Assembly: GCA_015075585.1 (NCBI GenBank)
Contig: JABTUB010000002.1
Span: forward strand, 62,001-126,000
Length of the DNA stretch: 64,000 nt
Source of the DNA: Chloracidobacterium sp.
GTDB taxonomy: Bacteria > Acidobacteriota > Blastocatellia > Pyrinomonadales > Pyrinomonadaceae
Reading direction: 5' to 3'
Shown here: positions 46,533 to 57,752 of the stretch, in pieces
Numbering within the stretch: position 1 is the stretch's first letter
Layout: every line of letters starts with the position of its first letter
Position numbers and translations under genes: made by a program
Notes under the pieces: generated by a model
Seen by the model: the letters and a program-made list of their open reading frames with translations, nothing else
Database searches by the model: none
What the model was told of the DNA's origin: nothing

Positions 46533-47597
46533 ATGAGTGCTGCTGTCGGAGAAGTGACCGAGGTTGCCCCTGCACATCTTGAGGGCCTCTCGCCTGCATA
46601 CTTCGGGATGGTGATGGCTACGGGCATCATTTCCATCGCCGCGCAGCTCATCGACCTGCGGCTCATTGCGCATATACTGTTCTATCTCAACTGTGTCTTC
46701 TATATAACCCTCTGGATACTGACGATCCTAAGAGTTATACGGTATCCCCGCCCGTTTCTTAATGACCTCAAGGATCATTTGTCGGGCCCCGGCTTCTTTA
46801 CCACGGTCGCGGGAACGGGCGTCCTCGGCAGTCAATTCGTTGTTCTTCGGGCCGATTACTACATCGCCACGATCCTTTGGGCTATCGCTGCCGTACTTTG
46901 GATCACACTCACTTACACCGTCTTCGCCGGCTTCACGGTAAAAGAGAAAAAGCCGTCGCTCGATAAAGGCATCAGCGGAGGCTGGCTTTTGGCGGTCGTC
47001 GCGACGCAGTCGATCTCGGTGCTCGCTGCGCTGCTTGCCGCACATGTGGACCAGCCCGGCAAGCTCGAAATGAACTTCCTCGCTTTGTCGATGTGGCTAT
47101 GGGGCGGAATGCTCTATATCTGGATGATGTCGCTCATTTTCTATAGATACACGTTCTTCCCGTTCTTGCCGAGCGACCTTTCGCCGCCTTACTGGATAAA
47201 TATGGGCGCAATGGCGATATCGACCTTGGCAGGCTCGCTATTGATACTCAACTCCGGTGATGCCCCTTTCCTGGCGTCACTCTTGCCATTTATCAAAGGG
47301 TTTACCGTATTCTATTGGGCAACGGGAACGTGGTGGATACCGATGCTGCTAATTTTGAGTATCTGGCGTCACGGCCATCAGGGCTTCCCTCTTCATTACG
47401 ATCCTCTTTATTGGGGTGCCGTATTTCCGCTGGGTATGTATGCCGCATGCACACATCGGATGATCGAGGCATTGGGCTTCGACTTTCTCCTTTTTCTGCC
47501 GGAAATCTTTTTCTATGTCGCGCTGATAGCGTGGACGTTGGCATTCATCGGCCTTTTACGCTATTTGATGCGGCATATCGCCTCATTCCGCCTTTGA
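46533..47597 (+). CDS. TDT-family transporter (TehA/SLAC1-like)
   Basis: The ~354-residue protein has ten predicted membrane helices starting at YFGMVMATGIISIAAQ, the hallmark of the tellurite-resistance/dicarboxylate transporter and SLAC1 anion channel family. Such proteins move C4-dicarboxylates, sulfite or other anions. Which substrate applies cannot be read from sequence. I prefer the ATG at 46533 (AAGGA ten bases upstream) over 46503. Confidence 0.85.
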   Translation: MSAAVGEVTEVAPAHLEGLSPAYFGMVMATGIISIAAQLIDLRLIAHILFYLNCVFYITLWILTILRVIRYPRPFLNDLKDHLSGPGFFTTVAGTGVLGSQFVVLRADYYIATILWAIAAVLWITLTYTVFAGFTVKEKKPSLDKGISGGWLLAVVATQSISVLAALLAAHVDQPGKLEMNFLALSMWLWGGMLYIWMMSLIFYRYTFFPFLPSDLSPPYWINMGAMAISTLAGSLLILNSGDAPFLASLLPFIKGFTVFYWATGTWWIPMLLILSIWRHGHQGFPLHYDPLYWGAVFPLGMYAACTHRMIEALGFDFLLFLPEIFFYVALIAWTLAFIGLLRYLMRHIASFRL

Positions 47598-47693
47598 GTA
47601 TTCCAAAACCTGCTGTCGAGTTATACTAAACCTCTGATACGTTTCGGACGTACATTATCTGCAATTACCGCCGGAGTTTGGAAATACTTTTTG

Positions 47694-49880
47694 ATGGGCC
47701 ATTCGGATCTAACAGGACAAGTACTGGACGGAAAATACCAGATGATCCGCGAGCTGGGCAGCGGTGGCATGGGTTCTGTTTATCTTGCGACCCATCTCGG
47801 CACCGAAAGGCCCGTTGCCGTAAAGATCATTGCCCCGCAATTTATGAAACGCGCGGAGTTCATCGAGCGCTTTCGCCGTGAAGCCCGTGCTGCCGGCCGT
47901 CTCCGGCACCCGAATGTTGTCGATGTAACGGATTTCGGATTTGCGATGATGAGCGGCGGCGAGGTCGCTTATCTCGTAATGGAGTATCTGGATGGCTGCA
48001 CCCTCGGCGAGATACTCGAAGAAGAAAGGAATCTGCCGGTATCTTGGACGCTCGACATTCTCGAACAGGTCAGCAGTGCAGTGAATGCGGCTCACGAACA
48101 GGGTATCATTCACCGCGATCTGAAGCCCGACAACATCTGGCTCGAACCGAATCAGCGCGGCGGCTACACGGTAAAGGTTCTCGATTTCGGTATTGCAAAG
48201 CTGGAAGAACACAATAGCGGTACTGCGGACACCTCGCTGCCGGGCGCTGAGCCTGCTGTATCGCGGCCCACGCAACTGATACATAACGATGCGGCGACGG
48301 TCCACGGTGAAACGGGAAATGACACTCGAAAGGGCCAAAACGCGACCATACAGCTAGCTCCGTTGGCCGATGAGGGCAAAACCGCAATATTTGAGAATGC
48401 GGCAGAAAATGAGGATACGATCGGAACGATAGTGCTCGATTCTGCCGAGGGCGATGCAAGCGAGGACGCGAGCCGCCCGCTGACCGCTCATTCGTTAAAG
48501 GATTCGCCGACAACAGCAAGCCTGACGCGTGTCGGGTCGGTGCTCGGCACCCCGCTTTATATGTCGCCCGAGCAGTGCAGAGGCGAGTCTCTCGATACGC
48601 GTTCGGACGTTTACAGCCTCGGTGTCATCGCCTATCAGATGCTGTCCGGAAAAACTCCGTTCGAAGGCAAGTTCGACGATGTAATGGAAGCGCATAAGGC
48701 ACTTCCGCCGCCCCGATTTTCTGCCAAAGGCGTCCCGCGTAAACTCAAAAATGCGATCCTTTCTGCACTCGAAAAGGATCCGAATATGCGGCCGCCGACA
48801 GCCGAAGCATTTGCAAGCATTCTACGCTCACACAGCGAAGGGATCTTTGGCCTGCTTCGCCGTTCTTTGGTCATTTACAGCGAATATCTGCCGAAATTTC
48901 TGCTTGCCGCGACCCTTTTTTCGCTGCCGACGATCATTTTGACGATCGCGACGATCGTGCTTGCTTTTCTCAATGTCAGCGGGATGATCTTAGAGGCGAC
49001 CTCAAACATAGCGATCGGCACGCTTGCAGGTTTGCTTCAGGTCATCAATCTGTTCTGCACCTACTTGTTGACGGGGGCTATCGCGTGGATGGTTGTGCAG
49101 TCGATAGCAATGCCGCTTCGGCCCGTCCGGCTTCGGTCTGCCCTAACTGAGGTCCGTAAAAGATGGAAGGCACTTGCCATTACGGGCCTGTTGAGCACCG
49201 TTTGGTCGCTGCTGATCGGAGTGATCACCTGCGGCATCGGCTTCTTTGTTACCAGTGTGATCTGGACATTGGTCACGCCGGTCGTGATATTGGAACACAT
49301 TAAGGGCAAAGCCGCTCTGAAGCGGTCGAAGGATCTCGTAAAACGATCACTGATGACGACTGCGGCCGCCGCGTTCGTGATGTTCCTGATACCCGCGATC
49401 GCCGGCGGGACGCTTTCGGCGATCGTTGACCTTGCGGCCACGGGCATCGAGCAGAAGATCGAGCGGATCGACACAAGCCCCGACGACACGGGCAACGCTC
49501 CTAAAACGGCAGCTCCTGCCGACGATAAGCCGGAACAGCCGCCCGCGCAGGACGAAAGCGGCGCCAAAGGCATCCGCATCACATCGAAAAGCGGCAGTGG
49601 GATACGGTTCACCACCGATGACTCTGCGACCCGGACAAAGGTCGAGCGCGCGGTGCTGCAGTCATTCGTACAATTGATATGGCTCCCGATGCAGATAGTT
49701 ATACTGTCATTTTCGTCGATCATCGTAGCTCTTTTATACATAAAGACGCGGCTGGCGGGCGGTGAATCATGGACAGACCTCATTGCACAATTTGAGGATG
49801 ATGAGCGGCCGGTGAAAAAGTGGCAAGAGCGTGTCAGACGGCGCCTCATCCATTCCGGAACAATTTCAAGCAAGCCGTAG
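47694..49880 (+). CDS. Ser/Thr protein kinase with activation-loop insertion and membrane tail
   Basis: The N-terminal Hanks-type kinase has GSGGMGSVYLA (Gly loop), VAVK (Lys45), HRDLKPDN (140-147) and DFG (164-166), all intact. About 95 extra residues, rich in Asp, Glu, Thr and Ala, lie between DFG and the GTPLYMSPEQ motif (285-294), where other kinases have ~20. After the kinase (~to 380) come about six membrane helices (~395-625) split by an acidic low-complexity loop (~585-640). The stop is followed after 4 bases by a VWA gene. The layout suggests a membrane-embedded kinase whose switch segment is unusually long and Thr-rich. Confidence 0.88.
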   Translation: MGHSDLTGQVLDGKYQMIRELGSGGMGSVYLATHLGTERPVAVKIIAPQFMKRAEFIERFRREARAAGRLRHPNVVDVTDFGFAMMSGGEVAYLVMEYLDGCTLGEILEEERNLPVSWTLDILEQVSSAVNAAHEQGIIHRDLKPDNIWLEPNQRGGYTVKVLDFGIAKLEEHNSGTADTSLPGAEPAVSRPTQLIHNDAATVHGETGNDTRKGQNATIQLAPLADEGKTAIFENAAENEDTIGTIVLDSAEGDASEDASRPLTAHSLKDSPTTASLTRVGSVLGTPLYMSPEQCRGESLDTRSDVYSLGVIAYQMLSGKTPFEGKFDDVMEAHKALPPPRFSAKGVPRKLKNAILSALEKDPNMRPPTAEAFASILRSHSEGIFGLLRRSLVIYSEYLPKFLLAATLFSLPTIILTIATIVLAFLNVSGMILEATSNIAIGTLAGLLQVINLFCTYLLTGAIAWMVVQSIAMPLRPVRLRSALTEVRKRWKALAITGLLSTVWSLLIGVITCGIGFFVTSVIWTLVTPVVILEHIKGKAALKRSKDLVKRSLMTTAAAAFVMFLIPAIAGGTLSAIVDLAATGIEQKIERIDTSPDDTGNAPKTAAPADDKPEQPPAQDESGAKGIRITSKSGSGIRFTTDDSATRTKVERAVLQSFVQLIWLPMQIVILSFSSIIVALLYIKTRLAGGESWTDLIAQFEDDERPVKKWQERVRRRLIHSGTISSKP

Positions 49881-49884
49881 GCCG

Positions 49885-51600
49885 ATGACAGTTTCCGCAA
49901 GAAAGGTGATCGTGATACTTGGATTCCTGCTCGGCTTATCGGCTGCGGCAGCAGCTCAGGAACTCACCCGCAGAGCACCGATCAGCATCGGAACGCCGCT
50001 CGATGTTGTTAATCGCTACGGGCGCGTGACCGTCGTAACGGACGTATCGCTGACCGCCGTCATTCAAGTAAACGCGAGTTCATCCATATCCGTTGCCGAG
50101 AGCGAATTGTCGATCACGACCTCACGCAACGCAGTGGCCGTTGCGGTTGCGCCGGCCGACGCGAAGAAGCGGATCGATATTCGCGTTACAATTCCCGAAG
50201 GTCTTGCCGTAAGGGTTGCGACCATTGACGGCGCGGTCGATCTGCTCGGGAGTTTCTCTCGACTTGATGTCAGCACTGACACGGGAACCATCGCCGCCGA
50301 CCTTGCGACGGACAATATCACCTATAACCTTCAATGGACACGATCGAGGCCGCGATATATGTCCGATCTCGCTTTGAATGACGTTAAGGAAAGGAGTGCC
50401 GGGCGTTTCGAGATAAAAGGACAAACTACGGAGGCTTCCGGCAAAAAGAAGAAAAAGGACAGCTCCGGAGGCGCGCCAACGGATAAAGCCGACGCCGGTG
50501 TAACCCTCAACGCCACGACCGAGCGCGGCATCATTCTGCTGAACGTCCCGCCGGATCAGGTTGCAAGCGACCTTCGCGACCGCCCGCTCACAAATGCTGC
50601 GAAAGCGATCGTTCGGAGCGGCGACTCGCTTCTGATGGATGCCATTCGCAAGGCAGCTCCGAAATACTACGGCGACTATGCCCGCTCTCTTCCGCCGATA
50701 AAGATGGAGCCGCGATTCAGCTCGAGCGACAGAAGCGTTAATGTGCCTGCGGCGGCAGAACTGACGGCACTTGTGCGGGCGACCGATCTTAATAATCGAG
50801 CCGTCGCCGGGCTGAGCAAAGCCGACTTTGAAGTAACCGAGAGCGGAACTCCTTGCGAGGTACTCGCTGTTGAGCCTTCCGAAGCTCCGGTCAACCTTGT
50901 TCTGCTGCTTGATGTCTCGGGAAGTGTCGAGAATTATACAACGTTTATCCGCAAGGCCGCACGCGAATTTATCAGCACGATGGATAACCGAGACCGTATT
51001 GCCATCGTTATCTTTAACGATGATGTAAAGGTGCTCGCGGCTTTCACGACCGACAAAGGGCGGCTTTCGGAAAGCTTGGATTCATTCGATGCGGGCGGCG
51101 GCACCGCATACTATGACGCTCTCGCTTATGTGATCGCCGATACGCTGCGGTCATTAAAAGGCGGGCGTAGTGCGATCGTCATACTTTCTGACGGCGACGA
51201 TAACCGCTCGTTCCTGTCATTCCGGTCGCTGCTGGGTTCGATACAAGAAAGCGGATCGCTCATATATCCGCTGTACGTACCTTCCGGATTGATCGCTGCG
51301 TCGCAGGCCGGAGCGACGATCGATCCGCTGCGCGCACGGTATTTGGGACTTTCCGCAAAGAGCGACGGTGAAGGCCGGCAGCTTGCTCAGATATCGGGCG
51401 GTGTTTATTATTCGATCTCACGCCTCAGCGAGATCCAAGCCGCATACGAGGACATTGTTTCCCAACTGAGGACAGCATATAACGTCATGTTCCGCTGTCC
51501 GTCGGCTAATAGCGGCAGCAAGGCTTCGCCGCGGCTAAAGGCCAAGGTAAAACGCGAGAACATCTTTGCAACGATAACATCTGTTGCGGAAAGCAAGTAG
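49885..51600 (+). CDS. Secreted VWA-domain protein (VWFA-related acidobacterial type)
   Basis: The ATG at 49885 lies 4 bases after the kinase stop and starts a signal peptide (hydrophobic ~9-25, AAAAQ). Residues ~30-150 resemble a beta-sandwich adhesin-like domain. A Lys/Ser-rich linker sits near 190. Residues ~345-530 are a von Willebrand A domain with the metal site DVSGS and the downstream DGDDNRS. This type is frequent in Acidobacteriota (family knowledge). It probably binds ligands outside the cytoplasm; overlap with the kinase operon suggests a linked role. Confidence 0.82.
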   Translation: MTVSARKVIVILGFLLGLSAAAAAQELTRRAPISIGTPLDVVNRYGRVTVVTDVSLTAVIQVNASSSISVAESELSITTSRNAVAVAVAPADAKKRIDIRVTIPEGLAVRVATIDGAVDLLGSFSRLDVSTDTGTIAADLATDNITYNLQWTRSRPRYMSDLALNDVKERSAGRFEIKGQTTEASGKKKKKDSSGGAPTDKADAGVTLNATTERGIILLNVPPDQVASDLRDRPLTNAAKAIVRSGDSLLMDAIRKAAPKYYGDYARSLPPIKMEPRFSSSDRSVNVPAAAELTALVRATDLNNRAVAGLSKADFEVTESGTPCEVLAVEPSEAPVNLVLLLDVSGSVENYTTFIRKAAREFISTMDNRDRIAIVIFNDDVKVLAAFTTDKGRLSESLDSFDAGGGTAYYDALAYVIADTLRSLKGGRSAIVILSDGDDNRSFLSFRSLLGSIQESGSLIYPLYVPSGLIAASQAGATIDPLRARYLGLSAKSDGEGRQLAQISGGVYYSISRLSEIQAAYEDIVSQLRTAYNVMFRCPSANSGSKASPRLKAKVKRENIFATITSVAESK

Positions 51601-51672
51601 GCAGTGATGATCGAACACACTGAACGGCCGCAATGACTATGCAACACTGCCGATCTATGTTGAAATAACACA

Positions 51673-52983
51673 GTGGAAGACCTTCTTTTTGCAAAACAGA
51701 CGGACGAGCCTCAGCCGCTGACCGTTACCGAGCTGACGGCTCAGGCGAAGGCCGTCATCGAACGAGCGTTCTCAAGCGTTTGGGTTGCGGGCGAGGTCGT
51801 AAATTTCACAAGAGCGGCTTCGGGCCATTGGTACTTCAACATAAATGACGGCACTTCACAGCTTCGCTGCGTATGTTGGAAGGGCACGAATTTTCGCATA
51901 CGATTTCGCCCTGAGAACGGGATAACCGTTCGAATTCGCGGAAAGTTGACGATATATCCTGCACGCGGCGAATTTCAGCTTGTCGTCGAATCACTCGAAC
52001 CTGAAGGCGAAGGCGCCCTGCGCGCGGCTTTCGAGCAGATCCGCAAGCGGCTTGAGTCCGAAGGGCTTTTCGCACCCGAGATCAAGCGGCCGCTTCCCTT
52101 CCTACCGAGGCGTGTCGCGGTCGTAACGTCCCGAAAAGGTGCCGCATATTATGATATACGCTCGGTGCTGACGCGACGGACACGCACCGTTTCGATCTTA
52201 CTCGCACCGTCGGCAGTTCAGGGCGAAGGTGCGGCAGACAGCATCCGTACGGCGATCGAGAACATAAATGCTTACAACGAAACGCTTGACGCGGCCGAGC
52301 GCATCGACGTCATGATCGTCGGCCGAGGCGGCGGCAGCGCCGAAGACCTTTGGGCATTTAACGACGAGGCCCTCGCAAGAGCGATACGGGCAAGCAAAAT
52401 TCCTGTGATCTCGGCCGTCGGGCACGAGGTTGATTGGACGATAAGCGATCTTGTTGCCGATGCGCGTGCGGCTACGCCTTCGGCAGCAGCCGAGATCGTC
52501 GCAGGCAAAGAGGATGATATCCTTACGCGGATCAAGGCGAGCGAAGACCTGCTTCGGCACCGGACCGCGATCATCGTTGCAAGTGCGGCCGCCGAGCTTC
52601 AGGGTGTGGCGGACCGATTGGATGCGGTGATCGATGAGAGAGCCGGAGAGTACACAGAAAGGTTCAGCAATGCGGCAAGCCGTATTTCGCCTGAGCTTCT
52701 TTCACGCCGTGCTGCCGAGCTTTCGTCGCGGATTCGACTGCTCTCGCAGCGTCATACTGCGGCACAGACACGATATCTTACAAAACTGTCAGATACGCTC
52801 GGACGGCGTGCCGCGACGCTCGACGCACTTTCGCCGCTTAACGTCCTCGGCCGCGGCTACTCGATCACACAAAAGGAGAATGGCCGCGTTGTCCGAAGTT
52901 CCGCTGATGTAGGCAAAGGCGAGCGGATCAACATCCGTCTCGGTGAAGGACGGATCGCTGCGGAGGTTTCATCCGTTGAGTAA
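51673..52983 (+). CDS. xseA: Exodeoxyribonuclease VII large subunit
   Basis: XseA with XseB degrades single-stranded DNA from both ends in repair. The 436 residues include the OB-fold start (LTVTELTAQAKAVIERAF, VWVAGEVVNF, GHWYFNIND), the catalytic core PRRVAVVTSRKGAAYYDI (~145), IVGRGGGSAEDLW (~215), PVISAVGHEVDWT and the C-terminal coiled coil ending in SPLNVLGRGYSI. The start is a GTG at 51673. xseB is two genes downstream. Confidence 0.96.
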   Translation: MEDLLFAKQTDEPQPLTVTELTAQAKAVIERAFSSVWVAGEVVNFTRAASGHWYFNINDGTSQLRCVCWKGTNFRIRFRPENGITVRIRGKLTIYPARGEFQLVVESLEPEGEGALRAAFEQIRKRLESEGLFAPEIKRPLPFLPRRVAVVTSRKGAAYYDIRSVLTRRTRTVSILLAPSAVQGEGAADSIRTAIENINAYNETLDAAERIDVMIVGRGGGSAEDLWAFNDEALARAIRASKIPVISAVGHEVDWTISDLVADARAATPSAAAEIVAGKEDDILTRIKASEDLLRHRTAIIVASAAAELQGVADRLDAVIDERAGEYTERFSNAASRISPELLSRRAAELSSRIRLLSQRHTAAQTRYLTKLSDTLGRRAATLDALSPLNVLGRGYSITQKENGRVVRSSADVGKGERINIRLGEGRIAAEVSSVE

Positions 52984-52987
52984 GCAG

Positions 52988-53755
52988 ATGTCTATATTTG
53001 CCGGCGACACAAACACGACTGCATCGAGCGCTCCGAGCGAGCGGCCGATGTTCTCCGCCGTCTCGCACGACCCGCGAGGTTCGCGTCGGTTAAAGATCAT
53101 TGCTGCCACCGTCGCAGGGTTTGCGGCCCTCATCTTGGTGATCGCTGCCGCCGGCGGATACATATATTGGCGAAGTTTTTACGACACGCCCGAATATTCG
53201 CTCGCATTGCTGATCGAGGCTGCTCAGCGGGATGACAAACAGGGCGTTGACGATATTGTCGATGTTGATTCTGTCGTAGATGACTTTGTACCGCAGATCG
53301 CCGCCAAGGCTGCTGAGCTTTACGGACGCGGCATTCCACCGAGCATTATCGAAAAGCTGGCTGTGGTCGCAGCTCCGTTGGTTCCTTCTGTAAAGGAGCG
53401 GGCAAGATCGGAACTTCCTCGCGTGATCCGTGACCGCACGGTGCGATTTGCCGACGTTCCGTTCCCTGCACTTGTCATTGGTGCGGGCCGATATCTTGAT
53501 ATAAAGACCGACGGCGATACGGCGGTCGTTAAAACCCGACGCGATGACCAAGCACCGACATTCAAAATGCGGCGCCTCGGCGGCAAGTGGCGTATCGTCA
53601 GCATACGCGATGATAAACTTGCGACAGACATTGCCAGAACGGTCGGTCAGGAGCTGATCGCGATCGCGAAGAACGGAGCGGGCGTATCAAATGGCTCGGT
53701 CAACATAGGCGGGCTTGCCGACATTCTGCGTGAAGCCGAAAAGTTGATAAAGTGA
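52988..53755 (+). CDS. Single-pass membrane protein, DUF2939-like
   Basis: The 255-residue protein begins 4 bases after xseA. A membrane helix lies at ~38-60, followed by YIYWRSFYDTPEYSLALLIE and a region resembling DUF2939 proteins (repeated short helices, then 'DGDTAVVKTRRDD', 'FKMRRLGGKWRIVSIRDD'). The domain would face the periplasm. It sits between xseA and xseB, which is unusual, and no nuclease-related motif is visible. The function is unknown. Confidence 0.7.
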   Translation: MSIFAGDTNTTASSAPSERPMFSAVSHDPRGSRRLKIIAATVAGFAALILVIAAAGGYIYWRSFYDTPEYSLALLIEAAQRDDKQGVDDIVDVDSVVDDFVPQIAAKAAELYGRGIPPSIIEKLAVVAAPLVPSVKERARSELPRVIRDRTVRFADVPFPALVIGAGRYLDIKTDGDTAVVKTRRDDQAPTFKMRRLGGKWRIVSIRDDKLATDIARTVGQELIAIAKNGAGVSNGSVNIGGLADILREAEKLIK

Positions 53756-53761
53756 ATAAAT

Positions 53762-53998
53762 ATGGAACAGTCATTTGAAAGCTCTCTCAACCAACTTGAA
53801 GCCATCGTCCAAAAGCTGGAGGCAGGCGAACTCACGCTCGAGGAAAGCCTCGGCCTGTTCGAGAAAGGCGTAACTCTGGTCAAGGACTGCCGAACACGCT
53901 TGACGACCGCAGAACGCCGCATCGAAAAGCTCACGCGCGAACTGAACGGCGACTTTAACGTAGAAGAGATGCCCGACGATGAAGCAGGCGAGAACTGA
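53762..53998 (+). CDS. xseB: Exodeoxyribonuclease VII small subunit
   Basis: The 78-residue helical protein has the XseB core: FESSLNQLEAIVQKLEAGEL, TLEESLGLFEKGVTLVKDCR and a short coiled end. Several copies bind the XseA coiled coil. It starts 6 bases after the DUF2939-like gene and closes the operon. Confidence 0.95.
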   Translation: MEQSFESSLNQLEAIVQKLEAGELTLEESLGLFEKGVTLVKDCRTRLTTAERRIEKLTRELNGDFNVEEMPDDEAGEN

Positions 53999-54000
53999 CA

Positions 54001-54025
54001 AAGAGGCCGCCTTTTCGGGCAGCCT
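54001..54025 (-). terminator. Hairpin between convergent xseB and doxX genes
   Basis: A stem GAGGCcGCC / GGCaGCCTC with one mismatch lies between two convergent stop codons. The short T tract (on the minus strand) favours the DoxX side. Confidence 0.45.
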
Positions 54026-54052
54026 CCGGCTCAATTCGCTGATGAATATTCC

Positions 54053-54463
54053 TTAGGTCTCGACCGAGCCGCCGCTGCCGCGTATAAGCGAATCGACACT
54101 CAGCACGCCTGAGCCGCGTGACGCAATATATAAGAAAGCAAAGCAATAGGCGACCGCGAGTTCCCCGCCGCTTTGTATAGGGAACCAGCTCATCGGATGA
54201 TGCACCATAAAATATGCCGTCGCCATCATACCGCTCGCGATGAATGCCGCGATGCCTGCAAAGAATCCCGTGAAGATCATCAAGCCGCACACCGTTTCGA
54301 TCGCTGCGGCGACCAGCATAAGGCCTGCCAGCTCCATCGGCCCGTTCTTTGACGCCGGTACATTAAAGAACTTCTGCGTGCCGTGCATCACGAACATCAA
54401 GCCGAACACGATGCGGAACAATGCGTAAATATACGGCGAATAACGCCCCATGAATCTTTCCAT
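54053..54463 (-). CDS. DoxX-family membrane protein
   Basis: The 136-residue, four-helix protein begins RYSPYIYALFRIVFGLMFVM followed by HGTQKFF, characteristic of DoxX. Members are linked to quinone or sulfur redox chemistry and oxidative stress, but a specific reaction is not established for this type. A perfect GCCCCGATCGGGGC palindrome lies 22 bases upstream. Confidence 0.88.
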   Translation of the reverse strand: MERFMGRYSPYIYALFRIVFGLMFVMHGTQKFFNVPASKNGPMELAGLMLVAAAIETVCGLMIFTGFFAGIAAFIASGMMATAYFMVHHPMSWFPIQSGGELAVAYCFAFLYIASRGSGVLSVDSLIRGSGGSVET

Positions 54464-54484
54464 TCCTACTCCCCTTAATAGAAA

Positions 54485-54498
54485 TGCCCCGATCGGGG
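54485..54498. promoter_or_regulatory. Palindrome upstream of doxX
   Basis: GCCCCGATCGGGGC is a perfect 14-base palindrome 22 bases before the DoxX ATG. It could be an operator or the tail of the pckG terminator region. Confidence 0.4.
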
Positions 54499-54538
54499 CG
54501 AGTTAAATGATGATACTATCCGGCGGCGTGCAAGGCAA

Positions 54539-54566
54539 GACAGCCGGACACTTCTGCCCGGCTGTC
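54539..54566 (-). terminator. Hairpin downstream of pckG
   Basis: A perfect 9-bp stem GACAGCCGG / CCGGCTGTC with a 10-base loop lies 27 bases after the pckG stop. The T tract is poor. Confidence 0.55.
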
Positions 54567-54592
54567 GATCGGAGGATAAAATCACGTTATGT

Positions 54593-56476
<1,884 letters not shown>

Positions 56477-56576
56477 AAAAAATCTCCGTTAAAGGCCTGC
56501 CACATACGCCTTTGAGACAAAGCGTTGCGGCGGGATGTCTCGCAAAGTACGTGTTGTAGTTCTAACAGCTTATCAC

Positions 56577-56592
56577 ATCATAAGTTTATGAT
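56577..56592. promoter_or_regulatory. Palindrome between pckG and the beta-barrel gene
   Basis: ATCATAAG-TTTATGAT (7-bp arms) is an AT-rich dyad in the divergent promoter region, 100 bases from the pckG start. It is a candidate regulator site. Confidence 0.35.
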
Positions 56593-56685
56593 AAACATTT
56601 ACGGCCGTATTGCTTGCGTTACGTTTGTGATAGTGCAATATTCGAGTTTGTTCACGTTTCGAACAAGGAATAAAAGGGAGAAAAT

Positions 56686-57471
56686 ATGACAAATTCCATT
56701 CGTTTCATTTTATTCAGTACGCTGATCCTCACGCTTGCGGGCATTTCGTTCGCGCAGGGCGGCGATCGCGAAGTTTACATCGGTGTAAAGGCCGGTTTTT
56801 CGATGCCGAACCTCGTGGGCGGCGGCAATGAGGAAGTTACGAAGGACTATAAGTCGCGTCTTGCGCCGAACTTCGGCGGTTTTGTCGATGTGCAGCTTCA
56901 CAAGGCAACATCGCTGCAGGTAGAGGTCAATTATTCACCTCAGGGCGGCAGGCGTACCGGAATGCAGCCGATCACCCAGCCGATGCCGGGAATGCCGCCG
57001 CTGCCGCCGGGAACGTATCTTTACGCGAACTTCAAGAACACGGCAAAGCTCGATTATATTGAGGTTCCGGTGATGCTGAAATACCGGTTTGCGAAGGACA
57101 AACCCGTCGGCGTTTACGTGAATGCCGGGCCGTATATGGGCTTTTTGACAAAGGCGACAACGGTTACGAGCGGAACGAGCTCGGTTTACTACGACAAGGG
57201 CGGGACGATGCCCGTGATGATGGGGCCGACGACGCCGCTGCCGCCGGTGAACTTTGATGCGAAAACGGATGTTACGAGCAGTTTGAATCGTTTCAATATG
57301 GGCATCACGGGCGGCCTCGGGCTTGCCTTCAAACACCGCAAGAACTACGCCTTTATCGACGCACGCGGCTCATACGGCCTTACGACCTTGCAAAAGAACA
57401 CCGCGACGGACGGCAAAAGCCGCACGGGTGCACTTGTTTTCTCGGTCGGTTATGCCTTTGGCGTAAAATAG
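56686..57471 (+). CDS. Outer-membrane beta-barrel protein (porin-like)
   Basis: The 261-residue protein has a signal peptide (cleavage near SFAQG). The mature part shows the pattern of PF13568-type small beta-barrels: VYIGVKAGFSMPNL at the start, LQVEVNYSPQGGRR, YIEVPVMLKYRF and a last strand ending in SVGYAFGVK with terminal hydrophobic/aromatic alternation. A good ribosome binding site (AAGGGAG) precedes the ATG. The stop is 29 bases before the 21-bp array. The solute or ligand is unknown. Confidence 0.88.
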   Translation: MTNSIRFILFSTLILTLAGISFAQGGDREVYIGVKAGFSMPNLVGGGNEEVTKDYKSRLAPNFGGFVDVQLHKATSLQVEVNYSPQGGRRTGMQPITQPMPGMPPLPPGTYLYANFKNTAKLDYIEVPVMLKYRFAKDKPVGVYVNAGPYMGFLTKATTVTSGTSSVYYDKGGTMPVMMGPTTPLPPVNFDAKTDVTSSLNRFNMGITGGLGLAFKHRKNYAFIDARGSYGLTTLQKNTATDGKSRTGALVFSVGYAFGVK

Positions 57472-57500
57472 ACCGCGACATATCGAACGAACATCGCTCA

Positions 57501-57752
57501 TTCCCAAGTATCGGAAACGCGTTCCCGTTATACGGAGACGCGTTCCCGACCTGCGGAAGCGAATTCCCACGATGTTGACGCGAATTCTCACGATGTTGAC
57601 GCGAATTCTCACGATGTTGACGCGAATTCCCACGATGTTGACGCGAATTCCCGATATGTTCACGCGAATTCCCACGATGTTGACGCGAATTCCCGATATG
57701 TTCACGCGAATTCCCGACTTGTCGAAGCATTTTCCCGACTTGCGGACGCTCG
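57501..57752. repeat. Array of twelve 21-bp repeats
   Basis: Units begin with TTCCC or TTCTC at 57501 and then every 21 bases to 57732, with no spacing error. A constant ACGCGAATTCCC-like segment alternates with a 10-base variable core: CACGATGTTG in five central units, CGATATGTTC in two, and several dyad-symmetric cores at the edges (CCGTtatACGG, CGACttGTCG). The array ends exactly at the base before the stop codon of the minus-strand gene at 57753. Long heptapeptide-repeat ORFs on both strands are by-products of the 21-bp period. Confidence 0.95.

Noticed and set aside
57501..57752. Repeat array considered as CRISPR
   Set aside because: Constant parts are only about 11 bases and variable cores 10 bases, several cores are identical, and no cas genes are nearby.
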